From Paenibacillus anaericanus (GTDB taxonomy: Bacteria > Bacillota > Bacilli > Paenibacillales > Paenibacillaceae), in assembly GCF_003994475.1 (NCBI RefSeq), contig NZ_RZNY01000013.1:112362-176361 (forward strand): a DNA stretch of 64,000 bases. The letters are read 5' to 3'. Below are positions 1 to 8,108 of this stretch, one piece after another (the stretch's first letter is position 1; each line of letters opens with the position of its first letter). A program made the position numbers and the translations under genes. The notes under the pieces were generated by a model, which was not told the DNA's origin, made no database searches, and saw nothing but the letters and a program-made list of their open reading frames with translations.

Positions 1-2
1 AC

Positions 3-17
3 TGATAATAATTCTCA
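3..17. promoter_or_regulatory. Fur box upstream of siderophore-binding lipoprotein
   Basis: The 15 bases TGATAATAATTCTCA match the classical 7-1-7 Fur box (TGATAATNATTATCA) at all but one position. The site lies 37 bases before the start of an iron-siderophore binding protein gene, where a ferric-uptake repressor would be expected. The match is seen directly; iron control is inferred. Confidence 0.75.
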
Positions 18-53
18 CACAGAGAGATTCATACCATTTAGGGGGAAATAATC

Positions 54-1073
54 ATGCTAGCTAATTCGACACAAACAAAGAGAAGAAGTATTACTTGGTT
101 AGGGATGCTGGCGCTGATTCTAGCCGTGGTGCTATCCGGCTGTGGAAGTAATGATGCCACCAACAGTGCGGGGCAAACCGATCCAACGACAACAAACAAT
201 ACTGCTACAAATACAGATAATCAAACTCGTACCGTGAAGCATTCAATGGGAGAGACAGAGATCTCAGGAACACCACTTAAGGTTGTTGTACTGACAAATG
301 AAGGTACTGAAGCCCTTTTGGCACTTGGCGTGAAACCAGTCGGGGCCGTTAAATCTTGGACAGGCAACCCTTGGTATGATCACATCAAAGCCGATATGGA
401 AGGTGTAACAGAGCTTGGCGAAGAGAGCCAGCCAAACCTTGAGTTGATCGCTGGTCTGCAACCGGACTTGATCATTGGTAACAAAATGCGGCAGGAAAAA
501 ATATATGAGCAATTAAAAGCCATCGCTCCAACTGTTATGGCGGAAGACTTGCGCGGTGAATGGGAAATCAACTTCAAACTGTATGCGGAGGCATTAGGTA
601 AAACCGCCGAAGGCGAAGATCTGATGGCTGCATACGATAAGCGAATTGAAGATTTCAAAACCAAAGCTGGCGACAAATTAAATCAGACAGTATCCGTTGT
701 ACGTTTCATGGGTGGTAAGACACGTGTCTATCACACCAACACATTTTCAGGAATTATATTTGACCAAATCGGGTTTGCCCGCACGGAAATGACGAAGAAT
801 GCGAAAGACACATTCGTGGATGAAATCACGAAAGAACGTCTGCCAGAAGCGGACGCTGATCGTTTATTCTACTTCACGTATGAAACTGGCGATGGTAAAG
901 CAAATGAGACAGAACAGGAATGGATTAACGATCCGCTATGGAAAAACCTTAGCGCCGTTAAGAACGGCCAGACCTATAAAGTTGATGATGCTATTTGGAA
1001 CACCGCTGGTGGTATCAAAGCAGCAAACCTGATGCTGGATGAATTATACGAAATTTATGATATTCAACAATAA
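54..1073 (+). CDS. Iron-siderophore ABC transporter substrate-binding lipoprotein
   Basis: A 339-residue FecB/FhuD-type binding protein that would capture a ferric siderophore outside the membrane and pass it to a permease. It has a basic N-terminus, a hydrophobic stretch and a lipobox LSGC with the acylated cysteine near residue 30. A Thr/Asn-rich linker follows, then the periplasmic-binding fold with the typical GTEALLALGVKPVGA and PNLELIAGLQPDLIIG segments. AGGGGG sits about 9 bases before the ATG. A Fur box at 3-17 points to repression by iron. No permease or ATPase gene follows; a terminator is at 1092-1135, so the partners are upstream of the window or elsewhere. The exact siderophore cannot be read. 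Confidence 0.9.
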   Translation: MLANSTQTKRRSITWLGMLALILAVVLSGCGSNDATNSAGQTDPTTTNNTATNTDNQTRTVKHSMGETEISGTPLKVVVLTNEGTEALLALGVKPVGAVKSWTGNPWYDHIKADMEGVTELGEESQPNLELIAGLQPDLIIGNKMRQEKIYEQLKAIAPTVMAEDLRGEWEINFKLYAEALGKTAEGEDLMAAYDKRIEDFKTKAGDKLNQTVSVVRFMGGKTRVYHTNTFSGIIFDQIGFARTEMTKNAKDTFVDEITKERLPEADADRLFYFTYETGDGKANETEQEWINDPLWKNLSAVKNGQTYKVDDAIWNTAGGIKAANLMLDELYEIYDIQQ

Positions 1074-1091
1074 ATATCGCGCTTCAAAGAA

Positions 1092-1135
1092 AAAGAGCTG
1101 TCCCCTTCGAATAGGTGGCAGCTCTTTCTTTTTTA
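1092..1135 (+). terminator. Rho-independent terminator after siderophore-binding gene
   Basis: AAAGAGCTG at 1092-1100 pairs with CAGCTCTTT at 1119-1127 and is followed by CTTTTTT. It closes the plus-strand binding-protein gene that stops at 1073. Confidence 0.85.
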
Positions 1136-1148
1136 TGTCATAACGGTA

Positions 1149-2243
1149 CTAGATCATCGCTCTCATTTTCTCGTCTAGCATTTGAAAAGCATTCTTTATC
1201 GCTTCTGTGGGAATATTAGCGTACCGATCTCCGATACTAAGTTCACTATAACAGCTTGTCTCGTCAATTTTCGTTAAATAACCTACTATACCTAGCCCGG
1301 TGGCTTCATAGATACTGAATAGAACAGGTTCTAACTTCTCCTTAGGCACAGCAAAATGTATATGGAACATGTTAGATACAGGTTTCGCAGGTTTTGAATT
1401 AACCCCGTGACACTCATTCACAATAGTAGCAAGTTCTTTCGCATCCTCATAATACTGCCCCATTTTATCCACTCTCTGTTCGAAGTAATAATCAGAACTA
1501 ATAATATAAGGGTACAGGCTTATGAGATCACCACCGTGCCGTCTCTTCCATACCTTTGACTCTTTGGTAAAGTCAACATCGCCAGCAAGAACCGCTCCTG
1601 TAATCCCACCGATTCCTTTGTAGAAGGAAATATATACACTATCAAACAGCGCACATATCTCAGCAGCCGATTTTTGATAATACGGTAGGATCTCAAACAA
1701 TCTCGCTCCATCCAAATGCAGCTTAATCCCCTGCTCACGGCAGTAAGTAGAGATCGCTTCAAGTTCGCTGTATTCTGGCAATTGCCCGCCAATCTCACGT
1801 TGAGGTAATTCAAGCAATAAGCATGCAATATCCTCATTCATGTTACATACATCATCCAAAGTAATCAATCTGTTACTGTCCGCAAGTAGAATAGGCTCAA
1901 TATGGTGAAGTTCCTTCAATCCATCTTCCTCATGAATCTCTAAATGACACAAAGGATGGTACGCTACTCTCTTCAGCCCCTTCTGATCGCACCATATTCT
2001 CAATGCAATCTGCTGGGCCATCGTTCCACTAGGAAAAAAAACAGCCGATTCCTTCCCCAACACCCCTGCCATTTTCTCTTGAAAATCCTCAATCACTTTG
2101 CCTTTACCATACATATCACTATCCAGATTGCCATCGATATGTTCTAATGCCTCTTTCAATACTTGAATACTTCTTGGACCATGACCCGACAAAGGATAGG
2201 TTGTTTGTTTAAATGCTTCTGATAATGTTAAATTTTCGTTCAT
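1149..2243 (-). CDS. Threonine aldolase / beta-eliminating lyase family protein
   Basis: A 364-residue PLP enzyme of the low-specificity L-threonine aldolase family, which cleaves beta-hydroxy amino acids such as threonine to glycine and an aldehyde. Family features: the phosphate-binding segment FPSGTMAQQ (about 70-77), LHLDGARLFE with the cofactor-contacting Asp near 178 and Arg near 181, and SFYKGIGG with the likely PLP lysine near 209. Length is usual for the family. AAGGAGCG lies 7 bases before the ATG. It is transcribed alone, convergent to the siderophore-binding gene. The exact amino-acid substrate is not certain, since beta-eliminating lyases share this fold. Confidence 0.85.
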   Translation of the reverse strand: MNENLTLSEAFKQTTYPLSGHGPRSIQVLKEALEHIDGNLDSDMYGKGKVIEDFQEKMAGVLGKESAVFFPSGTMAQQIALRIWCDQKGLKRVAYHPLCHLEIHEEDGLKELHHIEPILLADSNRLITLDDVCNMNEDIACLLLELPQREIGGQLPEYSELEAISTYCREQGIKLHLDGARLFEILPYYQKSAAEICALFDSVYISFYKGIGGITGAVLAGDVDFTKESKVWKRRHGGDLISLYPYIISSDYYFEQRVDKMGQYYEDAKELATIVNECHGVNSKPAKPVSNMFHIHFAVPKEKLEPVLFSIYEATGLGIVGYLTKIDETSCYSELSIGDRYANIPTEAIKNAFQMLDEKMRAMI

Positions 2244-2337
2244 CTAGTAGCGCTCCTTCTTGTTTCACTAATGATCACCATTTTAATATGTAGCGTGAAA
2301 TTTGGACCTCTATATACATGATATATGCTATAGAATC

Positions 2338-2540
2338 GGTACCTTGTACGGTTGACGGACACTGAGTACGCTAATTACTCCAAATACCCCAATTTCCGCA
2401 TTATGCGGACAGTGGTTCCGTTATTGACATAAATTCCAGATAAAATCAGCACTATACTAACGGATAACGGATCCTATGTCCGCTACTGCACCTAAGTGGG
2501 TGCCTTTGAACGAAATAAGGTACCTCATGTCCGCCTAGCT
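2338..2540. repeat. Four-copy intergenic repeat with TGTCCGC core
   Basis: The 439-base gap 2244-2682 holds four related units of about 22 bases with the rough pattern AATAACGGAACCNNTGTCCGC. Two are on the minus strand (2354-2377 and 2404-2425) and two on the plus strand (2464-2484 and 2514-2535), giving a head-to-head arrangement. The outer ends both carry GGTACC (2338 and 2519). No open reading frame runs through. A separate 8-base hairpin lies at 2565-2586. The layout fits a dispersed structured intergenic element, but no function is visible. Confidence 0.6.
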
Positions 2541-2682
2541 ACTGAAAAAGAAAAGCCAGCACATATTTTGGGATAGAGCCCAAAATTAAATATAGTCTTT
2601 TAGGATTTCTTATATCACTAAGAAAAGACTACTCCCTTTCCCGCCATGTTACAATAAAAGAAAAACGGAGGAGGTACCATTC

Positions 2683-3198
2683 ATGTTCCATCCTACTGTC
2701 TTCGACAATATTAAGGTCGCTATTGAGAACCAGATCTATGACTATGATAATTTGGACGGAATTCTCGTGGTTACGGATCGCTCCGACCTTCTGAATATGG
2801 CGCTGATGTCCAGAGAGTTTAGTCTCTCGTTCAAACTAATCGGAGGCCTGAAGGTCACATCAGAAATTGTATTAAATGCCTCAACGAAAGATTTGAATGA
2901 CGAAATACTGGATGCTCCAGACACGAATCCCGGCTGCAATCTGCAGCTTCGCTTTTATACTCAAGTACATGATATCCCTTCTCAATGTCCGGCTATCGAG
3001 AGTATTCTACATGCGATATGGGGACCGGATTTACACCCTATTCAAGCCTTGAGTTTTATTTATGGTGAAGAAGGTAAAGGTTATAATAATTGTATTGAGC
3101 TGCAATTCAGACGTCAGATCACTGAGGAACAAATGGAGGATATCCCCGACCTGTTGCAGCATCTGTTGCAAAGTGCAGAGGAACTTGAAGTGATATAA
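2683..3198 (+). CDS. Conserved-looking protein of unknown function
   Basis: A 171-residue soluble protein with no signal peptide or membrane segment. GGAGGAGG precedes the ATG by about 10 bases, a strong site. The protein is acidic toward the C-terminus (EEQMEDIPDLLQHLLQSAEELEVI-type helix) and has mixed alpha/beta character. I do not recognise a family. It starts a plus-strand run with a small membrane protein (48-base gap) and a TetR regulator, which may form one transcript. No function is proposed. Confidence 0.7.
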   Translation: MFHPTVFDNIKVAIENQIYDYDNLDGILVVTDRSDLLNMALMSREFSLSFKLIGGLKVTSEIVLNASTKDLNDEILDAPDTNPGCNLQLRFYTQVHDIPSQCPAIESILHAIWGPDLHPIQALSFIYGEEGKGYNNCIELQFRRQITEEQMEDIPDLLQHLLQSAEELEVI

Positions 3199-3246
3199 TT
3201 CAACATTCTAATACATTGCCATATTTCGACAACGAGGTGAACAACC

Positions 3247-3642
3247 ATGAAATTTATGCCACCTGCCAAAAGCGAACGCTGGATCACATGGATGCTGATT
3301 TATGCCGTACTACTCTGGCTGCCCTTCATTCTGCATCGGTTCGTCCTACTAGGACAGACATTTAGCCTTACGATATCTCTGCGCTTCGCCCTTCTTGCCC
3401 TCGTAATGTCTGGTATTGTTAATGGTCTCGGATGGCTCGGTGTCCGTTTAGTATGGTTAATCACCACAATCGGAATTGTTATTGGACTGGGGCTTATGTT
3501 CATCTATTCCAACAGAGACATGTCTGGCTGGGCTGATCTTGCGGCCTTTTTGACCTTCTACTTATGTACATTAGGAGGATTTACCCTTGGCTTATTGACA
3601 GAAGGAATGTATTGGCTGATAAGGAAGCTTCATAAATCTTAA
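3247..3642 (+). CDS. Small four-helix membrane protein
   Basis: A 131-residue integral membrane protein with four hydrophobic segments at roughly 13-32, 40-58, 65-83 and 95-120. The short loops carry Arg/Lys clusters and the C-terminus ends IRKLHKS. ACGAGGTGA lies about 8 bases before the ATG. It sits between an unknown soluble protein and a TetR-type regulator, all on the plus strand with short gaps. A regulator next to a small membrane protein can mean local control, but I see no motif that assigns a transport or enzyme role. Confidence 0.7.
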   Translation: MKFMPPAKSERWITWMLIYAVLLWLPFILHRFVLLGQTFSLTISLRFALLALVMSGIVNGLGWLGVRLVWLITTIGIVIGLGLMFIYSNRDMSGWADLAAFLTFYLCTLGGFTLGLLTEGMYWLIRKLHKS

Positions 3643-3670
3643 TTATGGAACTATCAATGAGGTGATATTC

Positions 3671-4234
3671 GTGTCCAACTCTTTGCTGACAAAAAATGCT
3701 CTAGCCCATTCGTTGAAATCCCTGATGGAGCATACTACGATAAATAAAATATCTGTGCAGCATCTTGTAGATGATTGTGGACTGAACAGACAGACCTTCT
3801 ACTATCACTTTCAAGATATATTTGATTTGCTTGGTTGGATTTACAAGACTGAAGCAGTCGAAAGCATCGCTCAATATCGTAGCTATAGTACCTGGACTGA
3901 CGGTTTCTATAAAATTTTCTGTTATATTGAGAGCAACAAGGCCTTCTGTTGTAACACGCTAGATTCACTCGGTAGAAACCATTTAGACAACTACCTCTAT
4001 TCCGTTACGAATGATCTCATAATGGGGGTTATTAACGAACTATCTAGCGGTATAAATGTCCGTCTCGAGGATAAGCAGTTTATTGCTAACTTCTATACTC
4101 TAGCCTTCACTGGCCTCGTAATTCAATGGATGAGAGACGGTATGAAGGAACAACCTAAGCAAATTATTGAGAGGCTCAGCATTCTAATCGAAGGAAATTT
4201 TCTAAAGGCTTTGCACAAATATGAGAATAAGTAG
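3671..4234 (+). CDS. TetR/AcrR-family transcriptional regulator (DhaS-like)
   Basis: A one-domain TetR-type repressor of about 187 residues. The N-terminal helix-turn-helix reads KISVQHLVDDCGLNRQTFYYHFQDIFDLLGWIY in character, with the family signature RQTFYYHF. The C-terminal part resembles the ligand domain of dihydroxyacetone-kinase regulators (DhaS type). GAGGTGAT at 3659-3665 places the start at GTG 3671 rather than the GTG nine bases earlier, which overlaps that site. It follows a small membrane protein gene by 28 bases. Its target and ligand are unknown. Confidence 0.8.
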   Translation: MSNSLLTKNALAHSLKSLMEHTTINKISVQHLVDDCGLNRQTFYYHFQDIFDLLGWIYKTEAVESIAQYRSYSTWTDGFYKIFCYIESNKAFCCNTLDSLGRNHLDNYLYSVTNDLIMGVINELSSGINVRLEDKQFIANFYTLAFTGLVIQWMRDGMKEQPKQIIERLSILIEGNFLKALHKYENK

Positions 4235-4333
4235 TCGTAGCATAAATCGTCATCCTCATACTAAATTGATATACATTAAGCTCCTCTTACCTTAAGATAA
4301 GAGTAATTATCCAATAGGGGGTCACTTAATAAC

Positions 4334-4912
4334 GTGAATCATAAATTCGGTTATACTCAATACTTAGTTAGAAAAAAGATCATTTCCATCGTCGGTGCCA
4401 AGTTCCATATTTATAATGCGAATGAGGAGCTAGTGATGTTCTCCCAATTGAAAGCCTTTAAGTTGAAAGAGGACATTCGGCTATACAGCGATGAGAGTAT
4501 GACCGAGGAGTTACTTACAATTTCAGCCCGTAGCATGGTGGATTTCTCCGCAACCTATGACGTTAAAGATCCGAGCACTGGAGAACATGTAGGTAGCTTA
4601 CGCAGAAAGGGATTCAAGTCCATTCTGAAGGATGAATGGATTATAATGAGCCCGAATGAGGTTGAAATTGGACGGATTAAGGAAGAAAGCAGCGTTCTTG
4701 CCTTATTACGTCGTTTCTTATCCAATCTGATCCCTCAACAATATAATGTATTGATAAATGGGAACACAGTTACTACTTTCAAACAAAATTTCAATCCATT
4801 TGTCACGAAAATGAATGTCGATTTCTCAGCCGATCCAAGTCATGTTCTTGATCGCCGGTTAGGGCTTGCCGCGAGTGTATTGCTCTGCGCAATCGATGGG
4901 AAACAGAACTAG
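4334..4912 (+). CDS. LURP-one-related (tubby C-terminal-like) protein
   Basis: A 192-residue protein resembling the LURP-one-related family (B. subtilis YxjI and relatives), whose beta-barrel fold is shared with tubby and phospholipid scramblases. The N-terminus RKKIISIVGAKFHIYNANEELV is typical, followed by repeated strand pairs such as GSLRRKGFKSILKDEWIIM. Start is GTG; the nearest purine-rich site, GGGGG at about 4316-4321, is slightly far (12 bases), so initiation may be weak. A terminator follows at 4931-4960. Bacterial members have no settled role. Confidence 0.75.
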   Translation: MNHKFGYTQYLVRKKIISIVGAKFHIYNANEELVMFSQLKAFKLKEDIRLYSDESMTEELLTISARSMVDFSATYDVKDPSTGEHVGSLRRKGFKSILKDEWIIMSPNEVEIGRIKEESSVLALLRRFLSNLIPQQYNVLINGNTVTTFKQNFNPFVTKMNVDFSADPSHVLDRRLGLAASVLLCAIDGKQN

Positions 4913-4930
4913 AACTTATATATACACAAT

Positions 4931-4960
4931 AAGCAGGATGAATTTCATCCTGCTTTTATT
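4931..4960 (+). terminator. Terminator between convergent genes
   Basis: AAGCAGGATGAA at 4931-4942 pairs with TTCATCCTGCTT and is followed by TTATT. It ends the LURP-one gene and may also serve the convergent GH13 gene, though the T-run on the minus side is poorer. Confidence 0.8.
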
Positions 4961-4972
4961 GTGTTAAATTAT

Positions 4973-6649
4973 TTAATTCAATTGATATGCAATAGCTTCG
5001 TAAGGTTTCAATACAAACTTATCATCCGTCTGCCCAACACGTTCATAATTGGAGAGAATGACATGCCTACTCCGTTCGTTTAGCTCCTTCGGCATCGCAA
5101 ACATTGGCGTATTCCCGAAGAAATTTAGCAAGATTAGAAATGTCTGATCTTCGAACGTCCGTGTATATGCGAAAATTTCTGGATGCTCCGTAAGCCTACT
5201 CTCATATCTTCCGTATATAAGCGCTTCATTCTCCTTACGCAGAGCGATTAACTTCTTATAATAATTCAGAATCGAGTCTGGGTCCGACATCTGCTGATTC
5301 ACATTAATCTCATGATAGTTAGGGTTAATGCGAATCCAAGGTAATACTGTAGAAAATCCACTGTTTGGAGTATCATCCCATTGCATTGGTGTTCTTGCAT
5401 TATCACGCGCCCGGTACCTGATCCTGCGCATCGTATCCTCTATATCTTTTCCATCCATCAGACGTTCACGGTAAAAATTATAAATCTCCACATCGCGATA
5501 ATCACTAAGTTCATTGAACACTACATTCGTCATACCAATTTCCTGTCCCTGATAAATAAATGGGGTTCCCTGCATTAACATATAGAAGGTGGCAAGCATT
5601 TTGGATGATTCTTTATGATAGTGCACAGGATCACCAAAACGCGAAACAGAACGTGGTTGATCGTGATTTTCTAGATATAACGCATTCCAACCCACACCTT
5701 CCAGACCCGTCTGCCATTTGTTCATAATCGCCTTTAAGTCGACCAAGTTCCACGGAGCGCAATCCCAGCGCCCCTCCGGACCAAAGTCTATGTTGACATG
5801 TTCGAATTGAAAGATCATATTAAATGCGCCGTTCTTTTCGCCAATCCACGAGTCAACTTCAGTTATAGGGATTCCACTCGCCTCACCAACCGTCATAATA
5901 TCATAACCAGCAAACCCTTCACGCCTGAACTGACTAATAAACTCCCCAATTCCTTCGATGTTTTGGTGTCCAGCCATAGAATTTACGAAACGGAGATGAT
6001 TCGGATTTGGCATATTTGGTAGTCCGGGTAGCTTCTTAATATGTGATATCGCATCTACCCTGAATCCATCAATCCCTTTATCCAACCACCAACGGATCAT
6101 TTGAACTAATTCCTGCCTTACGACTGGATTTTCCATATTTAAATCTGGCTGTTTCCTCGAATAGAGATGCAAATAATACTGATCCGTCGTCTCATCGTAT
6201 TCCCATGCCGAGCCATTAAACATCGACTCCCAGTTATTTGGTTCCGCCCCATCCTTTGCGTCCTGCCAAATGTAATAGTCCCGTTTCGGGTTGTCCCGGG
6301 AAGACCTGGATTCAACAAACCATGGATGTTCATCCGATGTGTGATTAAGTACCAGATCTAAGATGATTCTCATATCGCGCTTATGAACTTCTCGTAAAAG
6401 TGTGTCAAAGTCCTCCATAGACCCGAAATCATCCATAATATCCTGATAATCACTAATATCATAGCCATTATCATCATTTGGAGATTTATAAATGGGACAA
6501 ACCCAGATGACATCAATCCCAAGTTCCTTCAAGTAATCCAACTTGGAGATAATCCCTTGCAAATCCCCTATACCATCACTATTCGAATCCATGAAGCTTC
6601 TTGGATATATTTGATAAGCTACTGCTTCTTTCCACCATATTTTACGCAT
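4973..6649 (-). CDS. GH13 alpha-glucosidase (GH13_31 type)
   Basis: A 558-residue cytoplasmic enzyme of the oligo-1,6-glucosidase/alpha-glucosidase group. Seen motifs: the start segment WWKEAVAYQIYPRSF, the calcium-loop-like DSNSDGIGDLQGI (21-33), nucleophile region GFRVDAIS with Asp199, general acid in VGEAS (Glu256), and ENHDQPR with Asp330. The residue after the nucleophile is alanine (Ala200). Family work links Val here to alpha-1,6 preference and Ala/Thr to alpha-1,4, so a maltase-like activity is inferred. GGGGGT precedes the ATG by about 7 bases. It is transcribed alone from a 265-base upstream gap. Trehalose-6-phosphate hydrolase is a less likely alternative. Confidence 0.9.
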   Translation of the reverse strand: MRKIWWKEAVAYQIYPRSFMDSNSDGIGDLQGIISKLDYLKELGIDVIWVCPIYKSPNDDNGYDISDYQDIMDDFGSMEDFDTLLREVHKRDMRIILDLVLNHTSDEHPWFVESRSSRDNPKRDYYIWQDAKDGAEPNNWESMFNGSAWEYDETTDQYYLHLYSRKQPDLNMENPVVRQELVQMIRWWLDKGIDGFRVDAISHIKKLPGLPNMPNPNHLRFVNSMAGHQNIEGIGEFISQFRREGFAGYDIMTVGEASGIPITEVDSWIGEKNGAFNMIFQFEHVNIDFGPEGRWDCAPWNLVDLKAIMNKWQTGLEGVGWNALYLENHDQPRSVSRFGDPVHYHKESSKMLATFYMLMQGTPFIYQGQEIGMTNVVFNELSDYRDVEIYNFYRERLMDGKDIEDTMRRIRYRARDNARTPMQWDDTPNSGFSTVLPWIRINPNYHEINVNQQMSDPDSILNYYKKLIALRKENEALIYGRYESRLTEHPEIFAYTRTFEDQTFLILLNFFGNTPMFAMPKELNERSRHVILSNYERVGQTDDKFVLKPYEAIAYQLN

Positions 6650-6847
6650 GCGCTAACCCCCTTAGATGCTATAACTCTGGCACCTAGTTTAAGTATTTAT
6701 CTTGAATCTTCAAGTAAAACAGACACTTTCCCGATCTGCATATAAAAGAGTATGGTCATCCTCGTCCAAAATATCCGGTGCATCTCCCAAAATAGCTAAC
6801 TCTTGGGTTACATTACCCATAATTGTCTCATCCTGCTTACGGAGGAA

Positions 6848-6883
6848 CAAAAAAGGCTATGATAATTTCTTATCATAGCCTGT
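6848..6883 (-). terminator. Terminator for the deacetylase-fusion gene
   Basis: On the minus strand AGGCTATGATAA pairs with TTATCATAGCCT around a four-base loop and is followed by TTTTTTG. The hairpin occupies 6854-6881. It closes the gene that stops at 6915. The rest of the gap 6650-6914 shows no further feature. Confidence 0.9.
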
Positions 6884-6914
6884 GCCCCATAAGGGTCATG
6901 AATAATTATTATAT

Positions 6915-8021
6915 TTACTCGTTACCTGATTTATCTTCCGTGATCTCCGATTTCCAGCCAAGTTGTCTACACATCTCATTCATTTTGCGGATATCGCGTC
7001 TTGCCTCTATTTGGGTTAGCCCCAATTTGGATGCTGTTTCCGCAGCCCAGCGGAGAAGGTACACTAATGTATCCGCTTGCGCTTCTCTAGCCGCATAATC
7101 TAATAATACAAGACTATCTTCTGTAACGCCGGCACGTACATAACCCCAATACGTACCTTCGAATTCACGGATGGCAAAGAGCTCACGATTCTCCGTAATA
7201 CCGAATTCTTCAAGAGGATTCTTCAGATGTTCAAGCCATTCGCTCTTCGAATTAAACTGCAGCGTATACTCCGGAATATCCCATTTAACCGTCTGAGCTG
7301 CTAACTCGGCAAATTCCTCGTCCTGCAAAGTGATCCAGTTATCTACGGGATGATCCAGCTCAGCAGGAACCTCTACAGTAATCTTCCAAGGTCTGTAGCC
7401 CACTTCTACTCCAATGGACTCAAGTATTTCGGGAATCCCTACACCTCTTAGTCCTCTTTGTTTGGCTATCTGGATAAGTTGTCTTAAGGCTTCAGGTGAA
7501 CCTACCGCAATATCATTGCTATGTTGGACAACAATCGTTCCATTTTCAAGACCAGGCTGGACCTGTGCTACGATATCCTCTGCAGATATGCCTTTCCAGT
7601 CTCTAGAATCGATGCCTTCGATATCCAGATATCCGCCCCACTCAGCAAGCCAATCCAGATTTTCTTCACGAAACGAACAATAAGGAAAGCGCATAAAATT
7701 GGGGCAAGGGAGACCCGTTGCATCCTGATAGGCCAGCTCAGTCAATTTCAATTGCTCCAGAAATACGTGCTTCGGCACTTGTGCCATGCGGCGGTGATGA
7801 TACGTATGAGGGGCAAGTACGTGACCCCGGGAAAGGACTTCTCTTGCTCTATCCGGGTGTTTATCCATCCACTCTCCGGTGAAGAAAAAGGTTCCAACGA
7901 CTTCTTCTTGTTCCAGAACATCTAACCACAACTCTAGTGGTAGCCTGGAAGGTCCGTCATCAAACGTAAACGCGCAGATTGCTTGGTTAACATCCCCTCG
8001 CCAAACCGCTTTTGTTGACAT
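6915..8021 (-). CDS. Polysaccharide deacetylase fused to an acyltransferase-like domain
   Basis: A 368-residue two-part protein. Residues 1 to about 205 are a NodB-type polysaccharide deacetylase: TFDDGP (19-24, metal/base Asp pair), HTYHH (72-76, zinc ligands), RFPYCSF and a late VVQHSND. The remaining 160 residues are not usual for the family; the last 90 (GYVRAGV, LLDYAA, LLRWAAETASKLGL, MNEMCRQLGW) resemble the C-terminal half of GNAT acetyltransferases. There is no signal peptide or membrane segment, so a cytoplasmic substrate is implied, unlike most peptidoglycan deacetylases. It has its own terminator and no operon partner. The deacetylase call is firm; the GNAT-like call is inference. 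Confidence 0.8.
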   Translation of the reverse strand: MSTKAVWRGDVNQAICAFTFDDGPSRLPLELWLDVLEQEEVVGTFFFTGEWMDKHPDRAREVLSRGHVLAPHTYHHRRMAQVPKHVFLEQLKLTELAYQDATGLPCPNFMRFPYCSFREENLDWLAEWGGYLDIEGIDSRDWKGISAEDIVAQVQPGLENGTIVVQHSNDIAVGSPEALRQLIQIAKQRGLRGVGIPEILESIGVEVGYRPWKITVEVPAELDHPVDNWITLQDEEFAELAAQTVKWDIPEYTLQFNSKSEWLEHLKNPLEEFGITENRELFAIREFEGTYWGYVRAGVTEDSLVLLDYAAREAQADTLVYLLRWAAETASKLGLTQIEARRDIRKMNEMCRQLGWKSEITEDKSGNE

Positions 8022-8108
8022 ATTGCCGCCTCTTTTCTATCTTGTTATACAATATATTATAGACGGGTAGCTAAAGTTATTCTACTATTGTCCTCTCTCT
8101 ATCTAATA

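Noticed and set aside
2244..2682. Riboswitch or T-box leader in the gap before the 171-residue gene
   Set aside because: No T-box, aptamer or anti-terminator pattern is seen; the gap is explained by repeated TGTCCGC units and a short hairpin.
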